In this document: piece by piece, positions 8,887 to 18,123 of the stretch | Layout of the letters: each line of letters begins with the position of its first letter | How positions within the stretch are numbered: the first letter of the stretch is position 1 | NCBI GenBank assembly: GCA_009911195.1 | Contig: QXWV01000036.1 | Coordinates: forward strand, 1 to 47,796 | DNA from: Lachnospiraceae bacterium | GTDB taxonomy: Bacteria > Bacillota > Clostridia > Lachnospirales > Lachnospiraceae | DNA length: 47,796 nucleotides | Direction of reading: 5' to 3' | Position numbers and translations under genes: made by a program | Notes under the pieces: generated by a model | Seen by the model: only the letters and a program-made list of their open reading frames with translations | The model's database searches: none | Told to the model about the DNA's origin: nothing

Positions 8887-9571
8887 GCACCGCATCCCGA
8901 AGCCTGCGGACAGATAGCAGGGTAATCAGGGCGATGACGATAATCCCGCAGACGGTAAGGACAATTGCAGACCAGGACAGGGAAAGGGGATTACCGAAAT
9001 AACGGTCAATAAACAGTTCGATGCCTACGCAGAGCACAGCGGCTTCCGCGAAAATATAGAGCGCCGTAGCGATAATGGAAACGGGCAGCCTGCGGATGCA
9101 TAGGGTGAGGATTTCGGCCAATAGGGTTGCCAGGGCAACAATCGGCACGGCCAGTTCCCAGAACCATCGGGGGGAGCTGGTCAGGTAGGTAATCATATAA
9201 AGATAACCGCCTATGGCAACCCCGTCCAAAAGCAGGGAAAGGTAAATAGGCTGCTTCGTATAAATGACGGCCGGGATAAACAGCACGAACAAAATAATAC
9301 AAATCCCGATAATCAGCAAGGACCAGAGAGTTTTTGTAAATACAAACAAGTTCAGCAAAGCGCATCCCACGGAAGCTGCTAACAGCACAACCGTCAAAAG
9401 GATGCCCAAATCTTTTCTTTTTACCGTTTCTACCTGACCCTTTTCCATGGGATAAGGGGAAGGCGTATCCATTTTCAGCATTTCCCCCGGATGAATCACA
9501 GGAGTATGGCAAAGAGGGCAGGATTTTAATGAAGAATCCAGTTCCACCCCACAGTTCACACAATATGACAT
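8867..9571 (-). CDS. Zinc-ribbon integral membrane protein, DUF6320-like
   Basis: A 234-residue protein that begins with a short zinc ribbon (CVNCGVELDSSLKSCPLC, two CxxC pairs). About 30 polar residues follow, then six or seven membrane helices between about 55 and 225, with a basic C-terminus (RRLRDAVRRR). The architecture matches proteins annotated as DUF6320. The role is unknown. The gene lies directly downstream of a condensation-type acyltransferase on the same strand with a 31-base gap, and I recall the two being neighbours elsewhere in Clostridia, together with an alpha/beta hydrolase. AAAGGATAGG precedes the ATG by about 8 bases. Confidence 0.75.
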   Translation of the reverse strand: MSYCVNCGVELDSSLKSCPLCHTPVIHPGEMLKMDTPSPYPMEKGQVETVKRKDLGILLTVVLLAASVGCALLNLFVFTKTLWSLLIIGICIILFVLFIPAVIYTKQPIYLSLLLDGVAIGGYLYMITYLTSSPRWFWELAVPIVALATLLAEILTLCIRRLPVSIIATALYIFAEAAVLCVGIELFIDRYFGNPLSLSWSAIVLTVCGIIVIALITLLSVRRLRDAVRRRLHF

Positions 9572-9602
9572 GATAATTACCTATCCTTTCTTAAATGGAC
9601 TC

Positions 9603-10898
9603 TTAGTCAGGCGTCCGGTTGCTTTCTATTTTAACATGAATACCATCTTGCACCAGTTTGCGGAAAAAATACCGTTCCACGTCCGCCTCTTTGATGCTGC
9701 TGGCAAAATTAATCGTCAAGGTATCTTCAAAGCTGGCGATGGCACAGTTTGTACGGGAGGAAAAAGGCTGCCCCATATAAATGTCGAACCGTTCAATATA
9801 AGGCTTCATATCTTCCGGCACTTTCAGCGCCCCCATATTGGTCAGTCCGGCGGAAGAATTTTTATCCTGCACCTTCGTATAAAAAAGGCGCACCGTAAAA
9901 TCCTTGATGAAAAGAGGGACAATCCGTATTAAAGGATGCCTCTGCGTGGCAGCATTAGTGGTAATATCGCCCCTCAAAAATTTTTCATTAATGTAATATC
10001 TCATATAATTCCGGACATGAATCACAATTTCATCAAAAGTATATTCCCCCAGCCTGGGGTCGATAGAAGGATATACCATAGTAATAAAGTTGCGCAGCGT
10101 CCTAGAGGGGAAAAAGCGCCTTAGGTTGACCGGCATGGCTATTTTAACGGGAAGAAGTTTCCTGTGCCAGCTATGCTCTTGCTTTTGGAGCAGGGCATAC
10201 AGCAGGACAGAATTCAGATATTCCGTAATGGTAGCATTATATTTTGCTGCTACTGCCATGACTTGCTTGACTGACATAATGCCATCAATAATATTCAACG
10301 TATAAAATGGCTCCTTGGTGCCCCTGACACGGTAGGCTTTTTCGCCGGGGCGGGGCGGGCGTACCTGGGCATTGGCATAACGCATGTAGGCATCTTCCAG
10401 CTCTTCCGGGTCTGGCGCCCCGTTTATATCCAAAACAAAGCCGCCGTTAGAAACGGTATGCCCCAGCAGCCTTAAATAAACAGCGGTCATCGTCTGCAAT
10501 ACGCACATACCGCCGGTGCCATCGCCCAGGCTGTGATGTGCTTCCAGGGCAATCCTCCGTTCGTGATAGTAAATGCGGATGAGATAACGGTTGTTCGCCT
10601 TAAATGGCATAGGCATACAAGGGTTTTTAATATCCGGCTGTACAAAAGGGCCAGGCCGGTGGTTGGATTCCAGGTAACGCCAGAAAAGCCCTTTTCGGAT
10701 GGCTACTTTATAAGTAGGAAAGCGCTTAAGGGTGATATCGGCCGCCTGTTGGAGAATTTCCGGGTTGATATTTTCTTTCAACACAACGGAAAGCCTGTAG
10801 ACGGAAGAAAAATCCCGGCGCTGTAGGGTAGGGTAAACAATGGCGGACAAATCCAGCTCATACCATATTTTTCTGTCATTCTTTTTCTTGATAGCCAT
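9603..10898 (-). CDS. Condensation-domain-like acyltransferase (alcohol acetyltransferase type)
   Basis: This 431-residue cytosolic protein has the active-site motif HHSLGDGTGG at 121-130, the HHxxxDG signature shared by NRPS condensation domains, WS/DGAT enzymes and alcohol acetyltransferases. The rest also follows that two-lobed fold, including a second-lobe PVNLRRFFPSRTLRNFI stretch that resembles the PVNLR-type motif of such acyltransferases. It is likely to transfer an acyl group to an alcohol or amine, possibly in lipid modification; the substrate cannot be read from sequence. It is transcribed with the zinc-ribbon membrane protein downstream and diverges from an esterase gene, so the three may act on the same lipid or ester. 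AAGAGGG lies before the start. Confidence 0.8.
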   Translation of the reverse strand: MAIKKKNDRKIWYELDLSAIVYPTLQRRDFSSVYRLSVVLKENINPEILQQAADITLKRFPTYKVAIRKGLFWRYLESNHRPGPFVQPDIKNPCMPMPFKANNRYLIRIYYHERRIALEAHHSLGDGTGGMCVLQTMTAVYLRLLGHTVSNGGFVLDINGAPDPEELEDAYMRYANAQVRPPRPGEKAYRVRGTKEPFYTLNIIDGIMSVKQVMAVAAKYNATITEYLNSVLLYALLQKQEHSWHRKLLPVKIAMPVNLRRFFPSRTLRNFITMVYPSIDPRLGEYTFDEIVIHVRNYMRYYINEKFLRGDITTNAATQRHPLIRIVPLFIKDFTVRLFYTKVQDKNSSAGLTNMGALKVPEDMKPYIERFDIYMGQPFSSRTNCAIASFEDTLTINFASSIKEADVERYFFRKLVQDGIHVKIESNRTPD

Positions 10899-11092
10899 AG
10901 GAAACCCTCTTGAAAAAAACCAATTTAGAGTATACTATAATTCCAAGCACCCTTGCGCAAAGGGAAGCAGGAAGGGAAACGATGTTCTTTGTTTCAATAG
11001 TATACCACATTTTTAGTGTTGTGTGTTAGAATTGATTCAATTATCAACCGCAAAGCTAAAAGGTCTATGGGAAAACAATAGGAAGAAAGGGT
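10899..11092. promoter_or_regulatory. Divergent promoter region between acyltransferase and hydrolase genes
   Basis: About 190 bases separate the divergent genes. On the minus strand TATAGT (complement of 10934-10939) is a plausible -10 near the acyltransferase start. For the plus strand no convincing -35/-10 pair stands out, although AGTATACC around 10998-11005 echoes the GTATACTATA on the other side, so a shared regulator site is possible. Confidence 0.25.
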
Positions 11093-11998
11093 ATGGTCGA
11101 TATGGCATTGACGGAGAAAAGGAATTTAAATTTGCTGAATCTTATAAAAAAGGTACACAGTGTGGTGGAGAATGTGGATATTGAGAAGCACAGGCAGTCA
11201 CAGGACTACTTTGGGGTGATTCTGGGAAACAGCAAGGATACGGTGATTCATGAAGTTGTTATAGAAGACATTTATGCGGAATGGATATCGGTAAACCGTG
11301 CCCATATGAAAAAATATGTGATTCTTTACTGCCATGGGGGAGGATATTCCACTGGCAGCAGCTTATATGCCAGGACGCTGACCAGCAAGCTGGCCATGTC
11401 CACTTCTATGGATGTGCTATGCTTTGATTACCGCCTTGCACCGGAGAACCCTTATCCGGCAGCTTTGGAGGATGCGATGAAAGCATGGAATTATCTTATG
11501 CTTTTAGGATATGGGGCCAGGGATGTGGTAGTGGCAGGGGATTCCGCAGGGGGGAATCTGGCATTAGCCCTGGTGCATAAGCTGAAAAGCGAAAAACGGC
11601 TGCTCCCCAGAGGGCTGGCATTGATGTCGCCCTGGACGGACCTGACCGCATCGGGCCAGTCCTATGAGAAGAAAAAGGATGTAGACCCAGTATTGGACGC
11701 AGAATATATTGGGCAGATGGTGAATAATTATGCGGAGGGGCAGGATTTGGAAAATCCGTTTATTTCGCCGATTTTTGGAGATTTCGCCGATTTCCCATCC
11801 ACATATATCCAGGTGGGGGACAACGAAATCCTGCTAAATGATTCCATTATGCTCCACCAAAAGATGATAGAGGCGAATGTGCCTGTGAGGATGGATATTT
11901 TCGAGGGGATGTGGCATGTGTTCCAGATGTCGCCCTTTAAAACGGCCTATGAAGCGATGGATAAGAATGCGGAATTCGTTTATACCATATGTAGATGA
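11093..11998 (+). CDS. Alpha/beta hydrolase fold-3 esterase (hormone-sensitive lipase family)
   Basis: A soluble esterase or lipase-like enzyme of 301 residues. It has the HGGG oxyanion-hole motif at 81-84, the nucleophile elbow GDSAGG at 149-154 (Ser151), the likely acid within GDNEILLND (Asp250) and the catalytic His275 in GMWHVFQM. It probably hydrolyses short-chain esters. YRLAPENPYPAALED after the HGGG motif is characteristic of the group. Divergent neighbours encode a putative acyltransferase and a membrane protein, consistent with shared ester or lipid chemistry. AGGAAG lies 7 bases before the ATG at 11093; an in-frame ATG at 11102 is an alternative. A clear terminator follows. Confidence 0.9.
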   Translation: MVDMALTEKRNLNLLNLIKKVHSVVENVDIEKHRQSQDYFGVILGNSKDTVIHEVVIEDIYAEWISVNRAHMKKYVILYCHGGGYSTGSSLYARTLTSKLAMSTSMDVLCFDYRLAPENPYPAALEDAMKAWNYLMLLGYGARDVVVAGDSAGGNLALALVHKLKSEKRLLPRGLALMSPWTDLTASGQSYEKKKDVDPVLDAEYIGQMVNNYAEGQDLENPFISPIFGDFADFPSTYIQVGDNEILLNDSIMLHQKMIEANVPVRMDIFEGMWHVFQMSPFKTAYEAMDKNAEFVYTICR

Positions 11999-12013
11999 AA
12001 TCGGTACTGGTAA

Positions 12014-12053
12014 AAGGTGCATGAATAGTAAATTGTAATTCATGCATCTTTTT
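12014..12053 (+). terminator. Rho-independent terminator after the alpha/beta hydrolase
   Basis: GGTGCATGAAT (12016-12026) pairs with ATTCATGCATC (12038-12048), with one G-T pair, and is followed by TTTTT. It starts 16 bases after the hydrolase stop. Confidence 0.85.
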
Positions 12054-12153
12054 GTGACGAAAAAAAAGGAATTCTCCATGGCATGCCGAATATATAAATT
12101 GAATACTGTAATTGAAGAGAGTAGAAAACGCCGTTTTGTGAAAGGATGGTGGT

Positions 12154-13173
12154 TTGGCTATGGGAATGTTAATCCGTGAAAAGCTGGAGCAATGGGAAAA
12201 GGAATACCTAAGCCCGTATGCTTCTTTGAGCATGAACTCAAGGGGGCGTTCCAGGGAGGAAGAGCAGTGCGATATCCGTCCGGTGTACCAAAGGGACCGG
12301 GATAGGATACTGCATAGTAAAGCTTTCCGAAGATTAAAAGATAAAACCCAGGTTTTTTTAACGCCGGAGGGCGACCACTACAGGACCAGGCTGACCCATA
12401 CTTTGGAGGTATCCCAGAATGCAAGGACAATTGCGAAGGCGCTGCGCCTGAATGAAGACTTGGTGGAGGCGATTGCTTTAGGGCATGATTTGGGCCATAC
12501 CCCTTTTGGCCATGCTGGGGAGAGGGCATTGAACCAAATTTGCCCCTACGGTTTCTGCCATAGCGACCAAAGCGTCCGTACCGTGGATATTTTGGAAAAA
12601 AATGGTATTGGTCTGAACCTGACGGATGAAGTGCGGGACGGGATACGGAATCATCAGACAAAAGGGATGCCATATACACTGGAAGGCAAAATCGTGCGTT
12701 ATTCGGATAAAATAGCATACATACACCATGATATGGATGACGCTATCCGGGGCGGTATTTTAAAAGAATCGGATGTACCCAAGGAAATAGGGGAGGTTAT
12801 CGGGTTTACCACAGGGGAAAGGCTGGACCATTTCATCCATGATTTAGTGACCTATAGCTATGAAAAAAATGATATCAGCCTGTCGCCGCCCGTGGATATG
12901 GCCATGAAAAATTTGCGGCGCTTCATGTTTGAGCGGGTTTACCAGAACAAAGAAGCAAAAGGGCAGGAAGCAAAAGCGGAGATGTTGATGGAGTCTTTAT
13001 ATGGCTATTACCTAAAGCACCTGGAAAAGCTGCCAGGGTATTCATTGGCGAGAATGGAAAAGCAGGGGGAAGCGCCGGAAATCATCGTATGCGATTACAT
13101 AGGCGCAATGACCGACCGCTTTGCCATCGCCCAATACGAAGAACTCTTTATCCCCAAGTCATGGCATTATTAA
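12154..13173 (+). CDS. dgt: dGTPase-like HD-domain deoxynucleoside triphosphate triphosphohydrolase
   Basis: An HD-superfamily hydrolase of 339 residues that removes tripolyphosphate from dNTPs. The conserved N-terminal block IRPVYQRDRDRILHSKAFRRL is followed by KTQVF, the metal ligand His82 in RLTHTLEVSQ, the HD pair H111-D112 in ALGHDLGHTPFGH, and YSDKIAYIHHDMDDAI, which supplies the second part of the metal site. It lies in the classic Firmicutes setting just before dnaG and rpoD. A TTG at 12154 is 7 bases after AGGA; the ATG at 12160 is also possible but is more distant. A large perfect hairpin separates it from dnaG. Confidence 0.93.
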   Translation: MAMGMLIREKLEQWEKEYLSPYASLSMNSRGRSREEEQCDIRPVYQRDRDRILHSKAFRRLKDKTQVFLTPEGDHYRTRLTHTLEVSQNARTIAKALRLNEDLVEAIALGHDLGHTPFGHAGERALNQICPYGFCHSDQSVRTVDILEKNGIGLNLTDEVRDGIRNHQTKGMPYTLEGKIVRYSDKIAYIHHDMDDAIRGGILKESDVPKEIGEVIGFTTGERLDHFIHDLVTYSYEKNDISLSPPVDMAMKNLRRFMFERVYQNKEAKGQEAKAEMLMESLYGYYLKHLEKLPGYSLARMEKQGEAPEIIVCDYIGAMTDRFAIAQYEELFIPKSWHY

Positions 13174-13182
13174 AATAAATAG

Positions 13183-13255
13183 GATTAGGGTGTCAAAAGC
13201 CCTGGCTGCAATATGCCAGGCGTACTCCGCAGCCAGGGCTTTTGACACCCTAATC
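13183..13255. repeat. Perfect 27-bp inverted repeat between dgt and dnaG
   Basis: The arms 13183-13209 and 13229-13255 are exact reverse complements and enclose a 19-base loop. The arms contain GGGTGTCAAAAGCCC and its complement. There is no U-tract directly after the stem, so it is not a standard intrinsic terminator, though it could stop or stabilise transcripts. Its length and perfection suggest a mobile or REP-type intergenic palindrome. Confidence 0.85.
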
Positions 13256-13314
13256 ATAAATAGTTAATCAGAATCGGAAAACAGCAAGTGACCGGAACTG
13301 GAATAGGAGCAAAG

Positions 13315-15093
13315 ATGTACTACCCTGATGATTTAGTGGAAGAAGTACGGACAAAAAATGATATTGTGGATGTGATTTCCGGTTATGTCCGGCTACAGAA
13401 AAAGGGGGCAAACCATTTTGGGCTTTGCCCGTTCCACAACGAAAAATCCCCTTCATTTTCCGTATCAGGCCCGAAACAGATGTATTACTGTTTCGGATGT
13501 GGGGCGGGGGGGAATGTATTTACCTTTATTATGGAATATGAGAACTATTCCTTTGCGGAAGCGGTAAAGCTTTTGGCGGAAAGGGCGGGGGTGAACCTGC
13601 CGGAGATAGAATATTCAGAAGAGATGAAGAGGAAAGAAAGCCGTAAAAGCAGGCTGCTGGAAATCAATAAAGAATCGGCCAGGTATTTTTACTACCAGCT
13701 CCGCTCTAAGCGGGGGGAGGCCGGTTACCGTTATCTGGCGGGGCGGGGGCTTGGAGAAGAAACGATGAAGAAGTTCGGCCTGGGGTTTGCCAGCGTTTCC
13801 AGCAATGATTTGGTACAATATCTCCGGTCAAAAGAATATTCCGATGATTTGATACAGGAAGCCGGGGTGGCAAGCTTCGACGAAAGGCTCGGGCTTCACG
13901 ATAAATTCTGGAATCGGGTGATGTTCCCCATTCAGGATACGAACCACCGGGTTATCGGCTTTGGAGGCCGGGTGATGGGTGATGGGAAGCCAAAATATCT
14001 GAATTCCCCGGAAACCATGATTTTCGATAAAAGCCGTAATTTGTATGGTCTGAATTTTGCAAGGACATCACGCCGTAACCGCATGATTCTCTGCGAAGGG
14101 TATATGGATGTAATCGCTATGCACCAGGCCGGATTTACCGAGGCGGTGGCATCCCTGGGAACGGCTTTTACCATAGGCCAGGCTGGATTAATCGGCCGGT
14201 ATGTGAAAGAAGTGCTGTTAGCCTATGACAGCGATGGTGCGGGAACCAATGCAGCGTTGCGGGCTATCGGCATATTGAAGGAAGCAGGGCTTGGCGGGAA
14301 GGTAATTAACATGGAACCCTATAAAGACCCGGATGAATTTATGAAAAACCTGGGTCCGGAGGAATTTGCCAAAAGGATTGAAACAGCGGAAAACAGCTTC
14401 TTTTTTGAACTGCGGATGCTGGAGCGGGAATATGATTTCAAAGACCCGGAATCCAAAACCAAATTTCATAGGGAAATTGCCCGGAAATTATGCGGTTTCC
14501 CGGAAGAAGTGGAACGGGAGAACTATTTGGAAGCCGTGGCAGAAAAATATCATATAGGCTTTGAAAACCTGCGGAAGCTGGTGGCTTCTTATGCGGCCCA
14601 GACCGGCCTGGCAGTGCCGGTAAAGCGTCCGAGGACGGGAATCGGGGAAAAGAAAAATGTGCCGGAGGAAAACAGGAAAAATGCCCAGAAGCTTTTGATA
14701 ACATGGCTTACCGATGAACCGGAAATCTATCCTAAAATAGCAAAATATATCAGGGCGGAAGATTTTACGGTAGAATTATATAGAAAAGTGGCGGACAAGC
14801 TGTTAGAAGGGCTCTCCAAAGGGAATTTCAGCCCGGCATCGCTGATAAGCCTTTTTTCTGACGAAGAGGAGCAGCGTGAGGTGGCATCGCTTTTTAATAC
14901 CAAGCTGGAAGCGCTGCAAACAAAGCAGGAGAGGGAAAAAGCCCTTCGTGATATCCTATATACGGTAAAAAGAAACAGCTATGAATTTTATTCTGAAAGA
15001 ATGGGTGCGGATGTGGAAGCGCTGAATCAGGTAATTGCAGGAAAAAAAGCGCTGGAAGAACTTAGCAAAACGCATATTTCTTTGGATGAATGA
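13315..15093 (+). CDS. dnaG: DNA primase DnaG
   Basis: A 592-residue primase that lays RNA primers at the replication fork. The CHC2 zinc-binding domain has Cys38, His41, Cys59 and Cys62 (LCPFHNEKSPSF, then YCFGCGAGG). The TOPRIM core shows EGYMDVIAMHQAG and the acidic AYDSDGAGT metal site. The C-terminal part (about 455-592) corresponds to the helicase-binding domain. The ATG at 13315 follows AGGAG by 5 bases and gives the usual MYYPDDLVEEVRTKNDIV start; a GTG at 13288 is unlikely. It is followed by rpoD 38 bases downstream, the classic macromolecular-synthesis arrangement. Confidence 0.98.
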   Translation: MYYPDDLVEEVRTKNDIVDVISGYVRLQKKGANHFGLCPFHNEKSPSFSVSGPKQMYYCFGCGAGGNVFTFIMEYENYSFAEAVKLLAERAGVNLPEIEYSEEMKRKESRKSRLLEINKESARYFYYQLRSKRGEAGYRYLAGRGLGEETMKKFGLGFASVSSNDLVQYLRSKEYSDDLIQEAGVASFDERLGLHDKFWNRVMFPIQDTNHRVIGFGGRVMGDGKPKYLNSPETMIFDKSRNLYGLNFARTSRRNRMILCEGYMDVIAMHQAGFTEAVASLGTAFTIGQAGLIGRYVKEVLLAYDSDGAGTNAALRAIGILKEAGLGGKVINMEPYKDPDEFMKNLGPEEFAKRIETAENSFFFELRMLEREYDFKDPESKTKFHREIARKLCGFPEEVERENYLEAVAEKYHIGFENLRKLVASYAAQTGLAVPVKRPRTGIGEKKNVPEENRKNAQKLLITWLTDEPEIYPKIAKYIRAEDFTVELYRKVADKLLEGLSKGNFSPASLISLFSDEEEQREVASLFNTKLEALQTKQEREKALRDILYTVKRNSYEFYSERMGADVEALNQVIAGKKALEELSKTHISLDE

Positions 15094-15131
15094 TAATACT
15101 ATGACTACTTGAGGAAGGATGGAACCAAAAA

Positions 15132-16244
15132 ATGGATGAAAACACACAAGCAAAGTTTGAGGAGCGCCTGAAAGAACTTCTAAACGCTGCGAAAAAGAAA
15201 AAGAATGTTTTGGAATATCAGGAAATCAGTGATTTCTTTACAGACATGACACTGGAAGAAGAACAATTTGACAGGATATTGGAAACATTAGAACAGAATA
15301 ACGTGGATGTCCTCCGCATTACAGAGGATGACGATGTGGATGACGAGGAAATTATCTTGACGGAAGAGGATGAAGTGGATGTAGAAAACATCGACTTGTC
15401 CGTGCCGGACGGCATCAGTATTGAGGACCCGGTTCGGATGTACCTGAAGGAAATTGGTAAGGTTTCCCTTCTTAGCGCTGAAGAAGAAATCGAATTGGCA
15501 AAGAAGATGGAGATGGGGGACGAGGATTCCAAAAAACGTCTGGCAGAGGCGAATCTCCGTCTTGTAGTGAGCATAGCGAAAAGGTATGTGGGCAGGGGGA
15601 TGCTTTTCCTGGATTTGATACAGGAAGGAAACCTGGGTCTTATTAAAGCTGTGGAAAAATTCGATTACAGGAAAGGATACAAGTTTTCCACTTACGCCAC
15701 ATGGTGGATACGCCAGGCGATTACAAGGGCAATTGCGGACCAGGCCAGGACCATCCGTATACCGGTGCACATGGTGGAAACTATTAATAAATTAATCCGC
15801 GTCAGCAGGCAACTGCTGCAGGAACTGGGGCGCGAACCTACCCCGGAAGAAATTGCGGAGGAAATGAATATGCCAGTAGACAGGGTGAGGGAAATTCTGA
15901 AAATATCCCAGGAACCCGTGTCTTTGGAAACCCCAATCGGTGAGGAAGAGGACAGTCATCTTGGAGATTTTATACAGGACGATAATGTGCCGGTGCCTGC
16001 GGATGCGGCAGCATTTACACTGCTAAAAGAACAGTTGGTGGAAGTGCTGGGTACGCTGACAGAAAGGGAGCAGAAGGTGCTCAGGCTTCGCTTTGGCCTG
16101 GATGACGGCAGAGCCAGAACTTTGGAGGAAGTAGGGAAGGAATTCAACGTAACCCGTGAGCGTATCCGTCAGATTGAAGCTAAGGCGCTGCGCAAACTGC
16201 GCCATCCCAGCAGAAGCCGGAAGCTGAAGGATTATCTGGACTGA
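15132..16244 (+). CDS. rpoD: Primary RNA polymerase sigma factor RpoD/SigA
   Basis: This housekeeping sigma-70 has 370 residues. Region 1.1 is helical and acidic (about 1-85). Region 1.2 begins at [11 protein letters not shown]. Regions 2.1-2.4 include [22 protein letters not shown] followed by [14 protein letters not shown], the -10-reading helix. Region 3 lies at about 235-290. Region 4 holds the -35-reading helix-turn-helix in [27 protein letters not shown]. The length and order fit a Firmicutes SigA. GAGGAAGG precedes the start. Its stop TGA overlaps the trmK start as TGATG, implying translational coupling. Confidence 0.98.
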   Translation: MDENTQAKFEERLKELLNAAKKKKNVLEYQEISDFFTDMTLEEEQFDRILETLEQNNVDVLRITEDDDVDDEEIILTEEDEVDVENIDLSVPDGISIEDPVRMYLKEIGKVSLLSAEEEIELAKKMEMGDEDSKKRLAEANLRLVVSIAKRYVGRGMLFLDLIQEGNLGLIKAVEKFDYRKGYKFSTYATWWIRQAITRAIADQARTIRIPVHMVETINKLIRVSRQLLQELGREPTPEEIAEEMNMPVDRVREILKISQEPVSLETPIGEEEDSHLGDFIQDDNVPVPADAAAFTLLKEQLVEVLGTLTEREQKVLRLRFGLDDGRARTLEEVGKEFNVTRERIRQIEAKALRKLRHPSRSRKLKDYLD

Positions 16245-17137
16245 TGAAAGATAAGGTTCAGCAGATGGATAGGGGGCTGCGGGAAGAGGGGGCTGCATAC
16301 AAAGCGGGATGCCTCGGGCAGGAAAAGGGGCCGGAAACGATAAGGCTGTCAAAGAGGCTGGATGCTGTGGCAGGGATGGTGACGGAAGGGAATATCGTGT
16401 GTGATGTGGGGTGCGACCATGGTTTTGTCTCCATTTATCTTATCCGGAAAGCCATTAGTCCCAGAGTATTTGCCATGGATGTGAACAGCGGCCCATTGCA
16501 GGCAGCGAGGGAACATATCCTGGATTACGGCCTGCAGGACTACATAGAAACAAGATTGTCCGATGGGGTGGAAGCACTTAAGGGCGGGGAGGCGGACAGC
16601 CTAATCTGTGCAGGAATGGGAGGAAGGCTGGTAATACGTATCCTGGAAGAGGGGAAAAGAAAAATTCGTTCTATGAAAGAAGTTATTCTCCAGCCCCAGT
16701 CAGAAATCCGGTCTGTGCGGGAATATCTGCGGAAAGAGGGATATCTTATCGTAGATGAGAATATGATTTTGGAAGACGAAAAATACTATCCGGTGATTAA
16801 GGCCGAGCCAGTGGAAATATGTCCTGTGGGCGGCCAGGGCAACGAAGCCGTAACAGAATGGGGCGGCCAGGGGGATAAACCGGCAGGGGAAGCCGGAAAC
16901 CGGCAAGGGAAGGATGGGCCAAGCATGGTTGTGAGGCAGCGTATAGAAGATAAATATGGACCGGTTCTTCTGGCAAAGAAAAATCCTGTGCTGGAAATGT
17001 TTTTGCACAGAGAATATGAATTGTGCATGGAGATTATGGAGAAACTGCGTAAGAACGGGAAAGATAAAAGGCAGGGAGAGATGGCGGAGAGAATCAGGGA
17101 TATAGAGGAGGGCTTATCTTATTTTGCCCTTTCATAA
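16244..17137 (+). CDS. trmK: tRNA (adenine-22-N1)-methyltransferase TrmK
   Basis: A SAM-dependent methyltransferase that makes m1A22 in bacterial tRNAs. The core begins with LSKRLDAVAGMV (36-47), motif I is VCDVGCDHGFVSIYL (52-66), and the ICAGMGGRLVIRIL and LQPQSEIRSVREYL stretches are typical of TrmK. Two oddities: an extra polar N-terminus of about 35 residues and a Gly/Gln/Glu-rich insert (about 190-222) just before the family's conserved C-terminal VVRQRIEDKYGPVLL helix. The start overlaps the rpoD stop (TGATG). The neighbouring Nif3 gene is also the partner in Bacillus. The family is certain; the exact start is not. Confidence 0.93.
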   Translation: MKDKVQQMDRGLREEGAAYKAGCLGQEKGPETIRLSKRLDAVAGMVTEGNIVCDVGCDHGFVSIYLIRKAISPRVFAMDVNSGPLQAAREHILDYGLQDYIETRLSDGVEALKGGEADSLICAGMGGRLVIRILEEGKRKIRSMKEVILQPQSEIRSVREYLRKEGYLIVDENMILEDEKYYPVIKAEPVEICPVGGQGNEAVTEWGGQGDKPAGEAGNRQGKDGPSMVVRQRIEDKYGPVLLAKKNPVLEMFLHREYELCMEIMEKLRKNGKDKRQGEMAERIRDIEEGLSYFALS

Positions 17138-17186
17138 GAAATAGTTTATATAAAAGAGTGCCCTGACTATGGAAGGGGGATGGCTT

Positions 17187-17990
17187 ATGGGAATGGAAAA
17201 CAGTGTGGAATGTGGTATCATCATAGAAAGCCTGGAACAGCTTTGTGCGCCGGTGTTTGCGGAAAGCTGGGATAATGTGGGGCTGCTGGCCGGAAGGCGG
17301 GATAAGCAGGTGAAGAAAATCTGCGTGGCTTTGGATGCAACGGATGGAGTGGTGGAGGAAGCGGTGCGAAGTGGCGCGGATATGCTGCTGACCCATCATC
17401 CCCTGATTTTTTCCCCAATAAAGAAAGTAAACACGGATGATTTTATAGGAAGGCGGCTTGTGCAGTTAATTAGGAATGACATTAGCTATTATGCTATGCA
17501 TACCAACTTCGATGTGATGGGGATGGCGGATGCTGCTGCGGATGAAATCCGCCTGAAAGACAGGCATGTGCTGAACATCACATATGAAGATGAGATTGCA
17601 AAGGAGGGCATCGGAAGATACGGCAGGCTGCCCCAGGTTATGACATTGGAGGAATGCGCTTCCTATGTAAAGGATATTTTTCATTTGGAAAGCGTGAAAA
17701 TATATGGAGATAGAAGTATGGCAATTGAATGTGCTGCGGTATCGCCCGGCTCCGGAAAATCCATGATACGGCCTGCGGTAGAGGCAGGCGCGGAAGTGCT
17801 GATTACAGGGGATATCGAGCATCACGAAGGGCTGGATGCCATGGCGCAGGGGCTGGCGGTTATCGATGCAGGGCATTTCGGCCTGGAAAAGATTTTTGTT
17901 CCGTATATGAAGGAATATATCAGGAGGGAATTTCCCCAGTTGGCGGTTTTTTCAGCCAGGGAGAAAAATCCGTTCTGGGTGATGATGTAG
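17187..17990 (+). CDS. Nif3-like dinuclear metal centre protein
   Basis: A 267-residue member of the Nif3/YqfO/DUF34 family, toroidal hexamers with a two-metal site. Seen: the opening WDNVGLLAG, the metal ligands His70-His71 in LLTHHPLIFSP, the MHTNFDV motif (typically a metal-proximal His/Asp), and the C-terminal GDIEHHEGLDA and IDAGHFGLEK ligands. The length equals the short version without the inserted PII-like domain seen in some Firmicutes homologues. The biochemical role is still unsettled; a GTP cyclohydrolase I type 2 activity once assigned to it is doubtful. The ATG at 17187 is 7 bases after GGAAGGGGG, better than the upstream ATG at 17169. Lies 49 bases after trmK. Confidence 0.93.
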   Translation: MGMENSVECGIIIESLEQLCAPVFAESWDNVGLLAGRRDKQVKKICVALDATDGVVEEAVRSGADMLLTHHPLIFSPIKKVNTDDFIGRRLVQLIRNDISYYAMHTNFDVMGMADAAADEIRLKDRHVLNITYEDEIAKEGIGRYGRLPQVMTLEECASYVKDIFHLESVKIYGDRSMAIECAAVSPGSGKSMIRPAVEAGAEVLITGDIEHHEGLDAMAQGLAVIDAGHFGLEKIFVPYMKEYIRREFPQLAVFSAREKNPFWVMM

Positions 17991-18123
17991 GATGCTGAGC
18001 CGGCTTTTGCCCTAGGGCAGGATAGAAAGCAATAACGCTGCGGGAAATGAGAAACTGGCCTTTTGTCCAACGTTTGCTGCGGCTTAAACATAACATGAGG
18101 AGATTGGAGGTGCGGAAGAATTT

